A stretch of DNA of 64,000 bases, from assembly GCF_030518795.1 (NCBI RefSeq), contig NZ_CP130427.1, forward strand, positions 5,022,001-5,086,000. Direction: 5' to 3'. This document shows, in pieces, positions 16,572 through 25,491 of this stretch; position 1 is the stretch's first letter; each line of letters begins with the position of its first letter. The notes beneath the pieces are model-generated. The model worked only from the letters and a program-made list of their open reading frames with translations. It searched no databases and had not been told where the DNA came from. Made by a program: the position numbers and the translations under genes. The stretch is from Micromonospora sp. NBRC 110009. Its GTDB lineage: Bacteria > Actinomycetota > Actinomycetes > Mycobacteriales > Micromonosporaceae.

Positions 16572-17189
16572 TCACTGCTCCCGGGGCCGTTCCAGGTCCG
16601 ACAGGCGAGTGCGCCGGCCGGTCACCACGTCGCGCACCTTGTCCAGCACGCCCACCGCGGGCTCGACGATCTTGTTCCAGGGCGGGGTCGCCGGGGTGCC
16701 CGGGTGCGGCCGGGTCGGCGCCGCCTCCTCGGCGATCTCCCACCGGTTGCCCAGCCGGATCAGCTCGGCGTCGCTGGCCACCTCCCGCAGCGGGGTGACC
16801 AGGGCGGCGACCCGGCTCACGTGCCGGCGGACCCGCTCGGCCACCTCGGTCAGCCCGGGGTCGTCCGGCCCGGACAGTCCCTTCAGGGCGGTCAGCAGCG
16901 CCGCGTCCGCCTCGATCTCCCGGTCCACCAGCTCGGCGCCCTCCGGCACCGCCGCCCGGGCGGCGGGGAAGAGGTACTGCTCCTCGGCGGAGACGTGCCG
17001 GGACAGCGCGGCGGTGAGCACGTCGAGCACCTCCCGCCGCCGCGGCGCGGTCAGCCGCGGGTCGGTGACCTGCTCGACGAGGCCGAGCAGCGCCCGGTGC
17101 TCCCGGTCCACGAGGTCGGCCAGGCTCCGGCCGCCCGGCCGGTACGCATCGTCGGCGGCGGGCGGCAGCGGCGGCAGGGGGACGGTCAT
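16572..17189 (-). CDS. Hemerythrin HHE-domain protein
   Basis: 205 residues. Histidines in DREHRALLGL, SRHVSAEEQYLFP and VRRHVSRVA, with nearby acidic residues, match the di-iron HHE cation-binding domain. Such proteins bind O2 or NO or sense redox state. The C-terminal 60 residues are polar and unassigned. The ATG follows a GGAGGGCACC ribosome site. The gene is separated from a divergent M20 peptidase by a G/C homopolymer tract. Confidence 0.85.
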   Translation of the reverse strand: MTVPLPPLPPAADDAYRPGGRSLADLVDREHRALLGLVEQVTDPRLTAPRRREVLDVLTAALSRHVSAEEQYLFPAARAAVPEGAELVDREIEADAALLTALKGLSGPDDPGLTEVAERVRRHVSRVAALVTPLREVASDAELIRLGNRWEIAEEAAPTRPHPGTPATPPWNKIVEPAVGVLDKVRDVVTGRRTRLSDLERPREQ

Positions 17190-17228
17190 GGTGCCCTCCT
17201 CGACTGGTGGCTACGGCCATCCGGGCTC

Positions 17229-17262
17229 GGGGGGGGGGGGGGCCCCCCCCCGCCCCCCCCCC
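17229..17262. repeat. G14-C9-G-C10 homopolymer tract
   Basis: Fourteen consecutive G (17229-17242), nine C (17243-17251), one G and ten C (17253-17262). The tract is self-complementary, could fold into an all-GC hairpin or quadruplex-like form, and is prone to slipped-strand length change. It lies upstream of the hemerythrin start, between divergent genes. A sequencing or assembly error is also possible. Confidence 0.9.
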
Positions 17263-17381
17263 GCGACCCCGGACAACCGATCGACGGGTGTGGCGGTCCG
17301 GCGGTACCCGTCGGCGCGATCCGCGAAACCGCACGCGGGCGGGGGTGCGCCCACGTCGGGGCCGGCTGGTATGAAGATGCG

Positions 17382-18710
17382 ATGACGAGCGACGCCGCCT
17401 CCGCCCGACCGGACCCCACCGCCGAGGTCGTGGATCTCTGCCGCGACCTGCTGCGCATCGACACCACCAACACCGGGGACAACGACACCAGCGTCGGGGA
17501 ACGCCGCGCGGCGGAGTACGTCGCGGAGAAGCTCGCCGAGGTCGGCGTCGACGCGGAGATCCACGAGTCCGCACCCGGCCGGGCCAACCTGGTCGCCCGG
17601 ATCCCCGGCACCGACCCGGGCCGCGACGCCCTGCTGGTGCACGGCCACCTCGACGTGGTCCCCGCGGACCCCGACGAGTGGTCGGTGCACCCGTTCTCCG
17701 GCGAGCTCCGCGACGGCTACCTGTGGGGCCGCGGCGCGATCGACATGAAGGACTTCGACGCCATGGTGCTGGCCGTGGTGCGCGGCTGGCAACGGTCCGG
17801 GGTGCGCCCGGCCCGGGACATCGTGCTCGCCTTCACCGCCGACGAGGAGGCTGGCAGCGACTACGGCGCGCACTTCATCGCCCAGCGGCACCGCGACGTC
17901 TTCGACGGCTGCACCGAGGCGATCGGCGAGGTCGGCGGCTTCTCCTACGCCATCGACGACCAGCGGCGCCTCTACCTCATCGAGACCGCCGAGAAGGGCA
18001 TCGACTGGCTGCGCCTGCACGCCAAGGGCCGCCCGGGGCACGGCTCCTTCATCCACGACGACAACGCGGTCACCGCGCTGGCCGAGGCGGTCGCCCGGAT
18101 CGGCCGGCACCGCTTCCCGATCACCGTCACCGACACCGTGCGGGCCTTCCTGGCGGAGGTCTCCGACATCCTCGGCATCGAGATCGACCCGGAGGACCCG
18201 GAGACCGCGATCGCCAAGCTCGGCCCGATCGCCAACATCGTCGGGGCGACGATCCGCAGCACCGCCAACCCGACCCGGCTCGCCGCCGGCTACAAGGACA
18301 ACGTCATCCCGGGCCGGGCCACCGCCACCATCGACTGCCGCAGCCTGCCGGGCCAGTCGGAGCTGCTGGAGGAGCAGCTGCGCGAGCTGGTCGGCCCGGA
18401 CATCGACATCGAGTACATCCAGCGCCAGCCGGCCCTGGAGACCACCTTCGACGGCGACCTGGTCGAGGCCATGTCCGCCGCGCTGCGCGCCGAGGACCCG
18501 GGCGCCCGGCCGGTGCCGTACATGCTCTCCGGCGGCACCGACGCCAAGGCCTTCTCGCGGCTCGGCATCCGCTGCTTCGGCTTCGCGCCGCTGCGGTTGC
18601 CCGCCGACCTCAATTTCTCCGGCCTGTTCCATGGCATCGACGAGCGGGTCCCGGTGGACGGACTACAGTTCGGCGTGCGGGTTCTCGACCGGTTTCTCCG
18701 CAACTGCTGA
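17382..18710 (+). CDS. M20/M28-like zinc peptidase (ArgE/DapE/CPG2 family)
   Basis: 442 residues. The M20 metal and catalytic motifs are visible: LLVHGHLDVVPAD (first His and catalytic Asp), GRGAIDMKDF (bridging Asp), FTADEEAGSDYG (general base Glu-Glu) and the late SGGTDAKAFS region with FHGIDERV. The protein likely hydrolyses an amide or dipeptide-like substrate with two zinc ions. A TATGAA-like box just before the ATG suggests a very short leader. Exact substrate is not predictable. Confidence 0.9.
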   Translation: MTSDAASARPDPTAEVVDLCRDLLRIDTTNTGDNDTSVGERRAAEYVAEKLAEVGVDAEIHESAPGRANLVARIPGTDPGRDALLVHGHLDVVPADPDEWSVHPFSGELRDGYLWGRGAIDMKDFDAMVLAVVRGWQRSGVRPARDIVLAFTADEEAGSDYGAHFIAQRHRDVFDGCTEAIGEVGGFSYAIDDQRRLYLIETAEKGIDWLRLHAKGRPGHGSFIHDDNAVTALAEAVARIGRHRFPITVTDTVRAFLAEVSDILGIEIDPEDPETAIAKLGPIANIVGATIRSTANPTRLAAGYKDNVIPGRATATIDCRSLPGQSELLEEQLRELVGPDIDIEYIQRQPALETTFDGDLVEAMSAALRAEDPGARPVPYMLSGGTDAKAFSRLGIRCFGFAPLRLPADLNFSGLFHGIDERVPVDGLQFGVRVLDRFLRNC

Positions 18711-18769
18711 TCGCGCCCGTCGCGTCACCGTCGGCGCGGAACCCCCCATCTGCGAAGGGACTGCCACCT

Positions 18770-19429
18770 ATGACCGACCAGCACGGTGAGCTGGACGCCG
18801 CCCTGGAGCGCGTGATCGACGCGGCCCGCGCCCACCTGGCCGCCGTTCGCGCCGCCCAGGGGCGGATCGACGACGACAACGTCTGGCAGGCGTACGTCGC
18901 GTTGAACAACGCCTCCTTCGCGTACGACGAGCAGCTGCTCGACGCGTTCGGCGAGGTGACCCCGTGGGACGTGGAGTCGATCGACCCGGACGAGGCCGAC
19001 GAGCGCTTCGGCGCCGCGGAGGGCGTGGAGGCCACCGACCCGCACCCGCGGGTCATCTCGGTGCGCCAGCGCCGCGACTACCGGGTGCCGAGCGTCTCCG
19101 CGCTGATCCGGGTGGCCGAGGCGGCCCGCCGCGAGGGCACCCCGGAGGAGGATGAGCCGGCCCCGGTCGAGGGGGTCGGCGAGGCGGTGCTGGAGCTGCT
19201 GCAGAGCGGCGACGGCTCGCTCGGCGCGCTGGACGTGCCCGAGCTGGAGCCGCTCGACGGCGTGGTCATGGTCAGCGAGGTCGGCACCCCGGTCGACCTG
19301 GAGTCGTTCGACGACGACGACCCGGTCGGCCCGTTCCAGCCGGCCGCCGAGGACCGGCTGGTCGGCCGGCTCGACGAGCACCCGTTCCTCGACCTCGACG
19401 AGGAGCACGACCACGACCACGCCCACTAG
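18770..19429 (+). CDS. Acidic conserved hypothetical protein
   Basis: 219 residues, family not firmly recognised. The N-terminal 70 residues are helical (ALERVIDAARAHLAAVRAAQ, then VWQAYVALNNASFAYDEQLL). The middle has a short basic stretch and the C-terminal 80 residues are strongly acidic, ending in a His/Asp-rich EEHDHDHAH tail that could bind metal. It lies 59 bp after the M20 peptidase gene on the same strand. No enzymatic motif is seen. Confidence 0.75.
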   Translation: MTDQHGELDAALERVIDAARAHLAAVRAAQGRIDDDNVWQAYVALNNASFAYDEQLLDAFGEVTPWDVESIDPDEADERFGAAEGVEATDPHPRVISVRQRRDYRVPSVSALIRVAEAARREGTPEEDEPAPVEGVGEAVLELLQSGDGSLGALDVPELEPLDGVVMVSEVGTPVDLESFDDDDPVGPFQPAAEDRLVGRLDEHPFLDLDEEHDHDHAH

Positions 19430-19502
19430 GCCGTGACGGCTCCGGGGCCTGACCGCAGGGTGCGGGCCCCGGGCGCCGGCACGGGTACGGCTGGCGCCGC
19501 CC

Positions 19503-19694
19503 TCAGTACGACAGGCCCGGCTGCGGCTGGTTGACCCGGCGACGGCGCAGCATCACCTGCCGCGTCCCGTCCCGGTACAGCCGCACCCGGGCCAGTTCCC
19601 ATCCGGAGAACTCCGCCTGGATCGCCAGCTGCGCCGCGGCGGTCAACCGGTCGACATTCGCGGGCAACCGCAGCGGCGCGTATTCGTAGTCCAT
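19503..19694 (-). CDS. DUF5703 family small protein
   Basis: 63 residues. MDYEYAPLRLPANVDRLTAA and GWELARVRLYRDGTRQVML match the pattern of the DUF5703 family, short actinobacterial proteins of unknown function. A convergent acidic-protein gene ends about 70 bp away. Codon use is that of a real gene. Confidence 0.8.
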   Translation of the reverse strand: MDYEYAPLRLPANVDRLTAAAQLAIQAEFSGWELARVRLYRDGTRQVMLRRRRVNQPQPGLSY

Positions 19695-19773
19695 GCCCCC
19701 TATGCTGCCCAGCCCGATCGCCGACCGCCACCCCCTGACGGTGAGCCACGTCGCGCCGTGGCCGGCGGCGGGC

Positions 19774-20745
19774 TCAGCCGTCCCGTTCCGGGTAGCCGAC
19801 CGGCACGGCCGAGACGTCGTCCAGCGCAGTGACGATCTCGTCCGGCAGGGTCATCCGCTCCACCTGCAGGGCGCCGAGCAGCTGCCCCACGGTCCGGGCG
19901 CCGAGGATCGGCGCGGTCACCCCGGGCCGGTCCCGGATCCAGGCCAGCGCCACCTCCAGCGGCGACACGCCCAGCCCACCCGCGGCGGTGGCCACCGCCT
20001 CCACGATGCTGGAGCAGCGCGGCTCCAGGTAGGTGGCGACGAAGCGCTCGAAGTGCGGCGAGGCGGCGCGGGAGTCGGCCGGCCGGCCGTGCCGGTACTT
20101 GCCGGTGAGCACCCCGCGACCCAGCGGCGACCAGGGCAGCACCCCCAGCCCCATCGCCGCGCAGGCGGGCAGCACCTCGCGCTCCACGCCCCGCTCCAGC
20201 AGCGAGTACTCGACCTGGGCGGCGACCACCGGGGCCCGCCCCGGCCAGGCGGCCTGCCAGGCGGCGGCGCGGGCGGTCTGCCAGCCGGAGAAGTTCGACA
20301 CCCCCACGTACCGGGCCTTCCCGCTGGACACCGCGTGGTCCAGGGCGGCCAGGGTCTCCTCGAGCGGGGTGTCCGGGTCGTACCCGTGCACCTGCCAGAG
20401 GTCGACGTGGTCGGTGCCGAGCCGGCGCAGCGACGCGTCCAGCGTGCGCAGCAGGTGCCCGCGGGAGCCGTCCCGGCGGCGACCGCTGCCCGGCCGCAGC
20501 CCCGCCTTGGTGGCGATGAGCAGGTCGTCCCGGGGGACCAGGCTGCCCAGCAGCGAGCCGATCACCGACTCGGCGTCACCGTCGGCGTACACGTCGGCGG
20601 TGTCGACGAGGTTGCCGCCCGCGTCGAGGTAGCTCTTCAGCTGGGCGGCCGCGTCGTCGGCATCGGTGTCCCTTCCCCAGGTCATGGTGCCGAGCGCGAG
20701 CCGCGAAACCGCCAGCCCGCTTCGGCCGAGCGGTCGCTGTTGCAT
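19774..20745 (-). CDS. Aldo/keto reductase
   Basis: 323 residues, one TIM-barrel domain. Family motifs are GGNLVDTADVYADGDAE (catalytic Asp and Tyr), the lysine in LLIATKAGLRPGSG and the histidine in VDLWQVHGYDPD. It should reduce aldehydes or ketones with NADPH; the close resemblance is to YajO/YghZ-like groups, but substrate is unknown. It is divergent from an F420-type oxidoreductase. Confidence 0.92.
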   Translation of the reverse strand: MQQRPLGRSGLAVSRLALGTMTWGRDTDADDAAAQLKSYLDAGGNLVDTADVYADGDAESVIGSLLGSLVPRDDLLIATKAGLRPGSGRRRDGSRGHLLRTLDASLRRLGTDHVDLWQVHGYDPDTPLEETLAALDHAVSSGKARYVGVSNFSGWQTARAAAWQAAWPGRAPVVAAQVEYSLLERGVEREVLPACAAMGLGVLPWSPLGRGVLTGKYRHGRPADSRAASPHFERFVATYLEPRCSSIVEAVATAAGGLGVSPLEVALAWIRDRPGVTAPILGARTVGQLLGALQVERMTLPDEIVTALDDVSAVPVGYPERDG

Positions 20746-20911
20746 GGGTGAACCTTATTTCGAACCCGGCGTCACGGATATCCTCGCCCGGAGTCAAGTT
20801 CCTGCTCAACCTTCCGCCCGGGTGTGACCTTTTCGGGGTGACCGGTGATCGGCCGCCCCACCCGCATTGCGTAACCTGATGCGACCTGTCGTGCGGATGG
20901 TGGGAGGACCA

Positions 20912-21964
20912 GTGCGACTCGGACTCAGCCTCGGATACCAGACGGCGTGGAGCACGCCCGCCGACCACCTCGCCCTGGCACAGGAGGCGGACCGGCTCGG
21001 CTACTCGGTGGTGTGGGCGGCGGAGGCCTACGGCTCCGACTCGCCGAGCATGCTGGCCTGGATGGCCGGCCAGACCGAGCGGATCGACGTGGGCGCCGCG
21101 GTGATGCAGATCCCCGCCCGTACCCCGGCGATGACCGCGATGACGGCGGCGACCATCGACGCGCTCTCCGGCGGCCGGTTCCGGCTCGGCCTGGGAGTCT
21201 CCGGCCCGCAGGTCTCCGAGGGCTGGCACGGCGTCCGCTTCGCCAAGCCGCTGGCCCGGACCCGGGAGTACGTCGACATCGTGAAGCTGGCGGTCGCCCG
21301 CAAGGAGGTCGCGTACGACGGCGAGCACTACACGCTGCCGCTGCCGGACGGGCCGGGCAAGGCGCTGCGGCTCGGCTTCCACCCGCCGCGCGAGCACATC
21401 CCGATCTACCTGGCCGCGGTCGGCCCGAAGAACCTGGAGCTGGCCGGGGAGATCGCCGACGGCTGGCTCGCCGTCTTCTACGCCCCCGAGTTCGCCGAGG
21501 AGCAGCTCGCCTCCGTCGGGGCCGGGCGGGCCAAGGCCGGCAAGGAGCTGGCCGGCTTCGACGTGGTCCCGTCCGTGCCGGTGGTGGTCGGCGACGACAT
21601 CGCCTCCTGCGCCGAGCTGGTCCGCTGGTACGCCGCCCTCTACGTCGGCGGGATGGGCAGCCGGCAGCAGAACTTCTACAACCAGCTCGCCACCCGGATG
21701 GGCTACGGCGACGCCGCCCGCGAGGTGCAGGACCTCTACCTCGCCAAGCGGCAGCGCGACGCCGCCGCAGCCGTGCCGATGGAGTTCATCGACCGCACCT
21801 CCCTGCTCGGCCCGAAGGAGCGCATCGCCGAGCGGATGCGGGACTACGCCGCCGCCGGCGTGACCACCCTCTCGGTGACCCTGTTCGTGGCCGACCGGGA
21901 GAGCGGCGTGCAGACGCTGCGTACCGTCGCCGAGGCGCTGGAGCTCGCCGGAGTCGGCGAATGA
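20912..21964 (+). CDS. LLM-class F420-dependent oxidoreductase
   Basis: 350 residues from a GTG with GGGAGGACC upstream. The luciferase-like TIM barrel is seen in LGLSLGYQTAWSTPADHLAL, AAEAYGSDSPSMLAWMAGQT and LGLGVSGPQVSEGWHG. These are typical of actinobacterial F420-dependent oxidoreductases. Substrate unknown. Its stop overlaps the ATG of uppP, so the two are translationally coupled. Confidence 0.9.
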   Translation: MRLGLSLGYQTAWSTPADHLALAQEADRLGYSVVWAAEAYGSDSPSMLAWMAGQTERIDVGAAVMQIPARTPAMTAMTAATIDALSGGRFRLGLGVSGPQVSEGWHGVRFAKPLARTREYVDIVKLAVARKEVAYDGEHYTLPLPDGPGKALRLGFHPPREHIPIYLAAVGPKNLELAGEIADGWLAVFYAPEFAEEQLASVGAGRAKAGKELAGFDVVPSVPVVVGDDIASCAELVRWYAALYVGGMGSRQQNFYNQLATRMGYGDAAREVQDLYLAKRQRDAAAAVPMEFIDRTSLLGPKERIAERMRDYAAAGVTTLSVTLFVADRESGVQTLRTVAEALELAGVGE

Positions 21965-22797
21965 CCTGGGTCGAGGCCATCGTCCTGGGCATCGTCCAGG
22001 GGCTCACGGAGTTCCTGCCGGTCTCGTCCTCTGGACACCTGCGGATCACCTCGGCGATCTTCTTCGGCCGGGACGCCGGGGCGTCGTTCACCGCGGTGAC
22101 CCAGCTCGGCACCGAGGCGGCGGTGCTCATCTACTTCTTCAAGGACATCTGGCGGATCGTCCGGACCTGGTTCCTCGGCCTGGTGGACCGCTCGGTCCGC
22201 GCCAGCCTCGACTACCGAATGGGCTGGTACGTCATCATCGGCACGATCCCGATCGGGCTCTTCGGGCTGCTGTTCAAGGACCAGATCCGCACCGCCGGCC
22301 GGAACCTGTGGCTGATCTCCTTCACGCTGATCTTCTTCGCGATGGTGCTGGCCTTCGCCGAGTACTGGGGGCGGCAGACCCGCACGCTGGAGAACTTCCG
22401 GATGCGCGACGGCGTCATCATGGGCTTCGCCCAGGCCATGGCGCTGATCCCGGGCGTCTCCCGCTCCGGCGGCACGCTCACCGCCGGCCTGCTGCTCAAC
22501 CTCACCCGGGAGACGGCGGCGCGCTACTCGTTCCTGCTGGCCATCCCCGCCGTGGTGATCTCCGGCGTGTTCAGCATCCCGGACGTCTTCGAGCCGTCCG
22601 CGCCGGGCACCGCCGCGCCCAGCGGGGCGCAGATGGTCGTCGCCACGGCGATCGCCTTCGCCATCGGGTACGCGGCCATCGCCTGGCTGTTGCGCTACGT
22701 CGCGCACCACACCCTGTACCTGTTCGTCCTCTACCGGGTGGCGCTCGGCTCCCTGGTCCTCTGCCTGCTCCTCACCGGGACGATCAGCGCCACCTGA
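21961..22797 (+). CDS. uppP: Undecaprenyl-diphosphatase
   Basis: 278 residues with about eight membrane helices. It recycles undecaprenyl diphosphate to the monophosphate carrier used for peptidoglycan, and its loss raises bacitracin sensitivity (family knowledge). Signature motifs are GLTEFLPVSSSGHL near the N terminus and PGVSRSGGTLTAGL near residue 165, with the catalytic Glu, Ser and Arg. It starts inside the stop of the F420 oxidoreductase gene and ends before a perfect hairpin. Confidence 0.96.
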   Translation: MTWVEAIVLGIVQGLTEFLPVSSSGHLRITSAIFFGRDAGASFTAVTQLGTEAAVLIYFFKDIWRIVRTWFLGLVDRSVRASLDYRMGWYVIIGTIPIGLFGLLFKDQIRTAGRNLWLISFTLIFFAMVLAFAEYWGRQTRTLENFRMRDGVIMGFAQAMALIPGVSRSGGTLTAGLLLNLTRETAARYSFLLAIPAVVISGVFSIPDVFEPSAPGTAAPSGAQMVVATAIAFAIGYAAIAWLLRYVAHHTLYLFVLYRVALGSLVLCLLLTGTISAT

Positions 22798-22836
22798 TTC
22801 TCCGGGTGACCGGCTCCGGCCGGTCGAGATGAAGAC

Positions 22837-22876
22837 GCCGCTGGCCGGCACCCGTGTTCGGGTGCCGGCCAGCGGC
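22837..22876. terminator. Bidirectional hairpin terminator
   Basis: Perfect 18-bp arms (22837-22854 and 22859-22876) round a 4-base loop, followed by a short T-rich run. It separates uppP from the convergent secreted-protein gene. Confidence 0.88.
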
Positions 22877-22896
22877 TTGGTGCGCTTGTGTGGTTG

Positions 22897-23484
22897 TCAG
22901 CTGTTCCAGTGCTGGGCGACGAGGTCGGCGGCCTGCTGCTCCCACTGGGCGTAGGCGTCCGGGTAGGCCGAGACCTGCACGGTCTGGGCGGCCTGGGTCA
23001 GCGGCATGTCCTGCCACCCGTCGACCTGCTTCAGGCCCTTCTCGAAGGCCAGGGTCGAGTACTCGGGGTTGGTGATCTGCTCCGGCGTACCCCAACCGCT
23101 GGAGGGGCGCTGCTGGAACAGGCCCAGCGAGTCGTGGTCGTTGGCGTCGCCGAGGTGGCCCAGGTTCTCCAGCTTCGACTCCTGCAGGCTCGTGGCGATC
23201 GAGATCACCGCGGCCCGCTCCGGCAGACCCGCCTTCTTCGTCGCCGCAATGATCGCCTTCGCATTACCGACCTGCTCATCGGAGAGGTCGATGCGCGACT
23301 GGGCGCCCTGCACACCATGCGGAATCAGCTTGCCCATATCCGGCTTGTCGGCCTGCACGACCGCGACCGGCTTCACCTGGCTGGTCGGGGTGTCGGCGTG
23401 AGCGGCGATCGGACCGGCGAACACACCACCGGTGAAAGCCAGACCAGCAACACCCAGCACGCTCTTACGCAGCATCGAGTTCAT
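22897..23484 (-). CDS. Secreted lysozyme/transglycosylase-like protein
   Basis: 195 residues. A signal peptide is clear: KSVLGVAGLAFTGGVFAGPI with cleavage after AHA near residue 31. The mature part has a goose-lysozyme/SLT-like core, with SIATSLQESKLENLGHLGDA (candidate catalytic Glu in QESK) and DHDSLGLFQQRPSSGWGTP. It probably cleaves or binds peptidoglycan. The ATG at 23484 was chosen since it directly precedes the signal sequence. A long untranslated region upstream may carry regulation. Confidence 0.83.
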   Translation of the reverse strand: MNSMLRKSVLGVAGLAFTGGVFAGPIAAHADTPTSQVKPVAVVQADKPDMGKLIPHGVQGAQSRIDLSDEQVGNAKAIIAATKKAGLPERAAVISIATSLQESKLENLGHLGDANDHDSLGLFQQRPSSGWGTPEQITNPEYSTLAFEKGLKQVDGWQDMPLTQAAQTVQVSAYPDAYAQWEQQAADLVAQHWNS

Positions 23485-24095
23485 GACAAAGCTCCATTCG
23501 GGGGTTTGGCGTCCACGCCCAAAAGGGGGGTCAGGCAGCAGACGCAAGCACCGTCAGGCGCTCAAACAAGGGGAAAGTCTTCGACCGGCAGGCCCGCGGG
23601 GCATCGGGGGAACGCCTCTTCGCGGCGCCGGGACCATGTGTAACGACCGGCGGCCCACCATCATTCCGGCGGCCACGCACCCGCCTCGGCGGCGCGTCTT
23701 CCTCGGTCGTTCACCCGTGTTCAACGACCCCCGCCCACCCACGATTCCGGCCCCGGGATGCCACCGGTCACACCCGGAAACCGGACACACCACCCCGTCA
23801 CGGGCCAGGCGGCGCAGGCCCCGGCACGGTCAGTGGAACACCAAGGAGGTCACCGGAGCCCGGAGACAGCCATGACGTTCCACCCAGCACATCCCGGCCA
23901 GCCCACAACCGGACAAAACAGCCCGCGCTCCGTGCGGAGCAGGGCGGCAGCGTCGTGGGCCCGCCGCCGGAAGACCTGGAACCAGACATCCGGCGTACCT
24001 CAGGCGCAGACCGCGCAGGCCGCACGGCGCCGGCCCCAACAACCGCAACCAGGCAAGGCACGCAGCGGGAAATGCAAGGACCTAGGGTGGTCAGG
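23485..24095. other. Long intergenic region with repeated motif
   Basis: About 610 bp without a convincing gene between the secreted-protein gene and the divergent phosphatase gene. It holds a direct repeat (23642-23670 and 23723-23751, 22 of 29 bases identical) and a hairpin with 7-bp arms at 23705-23711 and 23723-23729. Actinobacterial cell-wall hydrolases are often under a c-di-AMP riboswitch, but I could not match the conserved blocks here. Confidence 0.5.
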
Positions 24096-24800
24096 GTGGC
24101 GACCCTTCTGCTTCTGCGACACGGCCGGACCACCGCGAACGCCGACGGCGGACTGGCCGGCCGGCAACCGGTCGAGCTGGACGAGACCGGTCGGACCCAG
24201 GCCACGGCGGTCGGCGAGCGGCTGAAGGGGCTCCCGCTGGCGGCGGTGGTGACCAGCCCGCTGATCCGCTGCCGGCAGACCCTGGAGCTGGCCCTGCCCG
24301 AGGCCGAGCCGGTGGTGGAGGAGGGGCTGATCGAGTGCGGCTACGGCGCCTGGGAGGGGCAGCCGCTGAAGAAGCTGGCGAAGGAGCCGCTCTGGCCGGT
24401 GGTCCAGCAGCACCCGAGCGCGGCCATCTTCCCGGAGGGGGAGTCGATGGCGGCGATGGCGGCGCGGGCGGTCGCGGCGGTGCGTGCCTGGGACGCGCGG
24501 GTGAGCGCCGAGCACGGGCCGGAGGCGGTCTGGCTGGCCTGCAGCCACGGCGATGTGATCAAGGCCATCGTGGCCGACGCGCTCGGCGTACATCTGGATC
24601 TTTTCCAGCGGATCGTGGCGGACCCGGCGTCGGTCACGGCGATCCGTTACACGCCGCTGCGGCCGTTCCTGGTCCGGCTGAACGACACCGGCGGTGACCT
24701 GGCCGGCCTGGTGCCGCCGCCGCGCAAGCGGCGCCGGCGGGCGGTGCGGGCGACGGACTCGGACGCGGCGGTGGGCGGCGGCGCGGGGGCGGCCCGGTGA
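24096..24800 (+). CDS. Histidine phosphatase, MSMEG_4193-like
   Basis: 234 residues from a GTG eight bases after a TAGGGT box (24083-24088), consistent with a leaderless transcript; an upstream ATG at 24072 is less likely. The catalytic LLLLRHGRTTANADG and later CSHGDVIKAIVADAL give the two histidines of the phosphoglycerate-mutase-like superfamily. The MSMEG_4193 subgroup is conserved next to mshC in actinobacteria. C-terminal 40 residues are basic and likely disordered. Confidence 0.9.
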   Translation: MATLLLLRHGRTTANADGGLAGRQPVELDETGRTQATAVGERLKGLPLAAVVTSPLIRCRQTLELALPEAEPVVEEGLIECGYGAWEGQPLKKLAKEPLWPVVQQHPSAAIFPEGESMAAMAARAVAAVRAWDARVSAEHGPEAVWLACSHGDVIKAIVADALGVHLDLFQRIVADPASVTAIRYTPLRPFLVRLNDTGGDLAGLVPPPRKRRRRAVRATDSDAAVGGGAGAAR

Positions 24801-24912
24801 GCGGCTCCGCCACGCCCGGCGACGGCCCGGGTGGGTCCTGGCGTTTCGCCCTGGGCGGATTCGCAGTCGGTGCGCTGCGCGACGCTCCCACCCTCCGGAT
24901 AGGGTCGTGGGT

Positions 24913-25491
24913 ATGACCCACCAGGTGCACGCCTTCGAGCCGCCCGAGCGGTTCGTCGCCGGAACCGTCGGCCCGCCGGGGGAGCGTACGTTCTTCCTGC
25001 AGGCGCGCGGCGGTGGCCGGCTGGTCAGCGTCGCGCTGGAGAAGGTCCAGGTGACCCTGCTGGCGGAGAAGCTGGAGGAGCTGCTCTCCGAGGCGCAGCG
25101 CCGGTTCGGCGTCGACCTGCCGGAGCTGCCGGCCGCGGTCGGCGACAACGACCCGCTGGACACGCCGGTCGACGAGGAGTTCCGGGTCGGCACGCTGGGC
25201 CTGGCCTTCGACGTGGACACCGCCACCGTGGTGATCGAGGCGATCGCCGTCGGGGAGGCGGAGGTCGAGGTCGCGCTGGGCGAGGCCGACGACGACGAGG
25301 ACGAGGACCCGGACGAGCCGGACGACGACCTGGACCGGCTCCGCGTCCGGCTGACCCCCGAGGCGACCCGTGCGTTCATCGAGCGGGCCCGCCGGGTGGT
25401 CAACGCCGGCCGTCCGCCCTGCCCGCTCTGCGGCCAGCCGTTGGACCCGGCGGGTCACCTCTGCCCGCGGCACAACGGTTATCACCGGTGA
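24913..25491 (+). CDS. DUF3090 family protein
   Basis: 192 residues. The N terminus (HAFEPPERFVAGTVGPPGER) and the C-terminal zinc-binding CPLCGQPLDP ending in CPRHNGY are characteristic of DUF3090, an actinobacterial family found with MshC. An acidic run (about 119-136) separates the two. The stop overlaps the GTG of the SCO1664-like gene. Function unknown; conserved neighbourhood hints at a link to mycothiol or to a shared phosphatase/kinase pair. Confidence 0.9.
   Translation: MTHQVHAFEPPERFVAGTVGPPGERTFFLQARGGGRLVSVALEKVQVTLLAEKLEELLSEAQRRFGVDLPELPAAVGDNDPLDTPVDEEFRVGTLGLAFDVDTATVVIEAIAVGEAEVEVALGEADDDEDEDPDEPDDDLDRLRVRLTPEATRAFIERARRVVNAGRPPCPLCGQPLDPAGHLCPRHNGYHR

Noticed and set aside
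23485..23880. c-di-AMP (ydaO-type) riboswitch before the lysozyme-like gene
   Set aside because: Expected by analogy, but the conserved sequence blocks were not found by eye.
23758..24225. Plus-strand frame upstream of the phosphatase gene
   Set aside because: Low-complexity Arg/Pro/Gln product overlapping the phosphatase start in another frame, without support.
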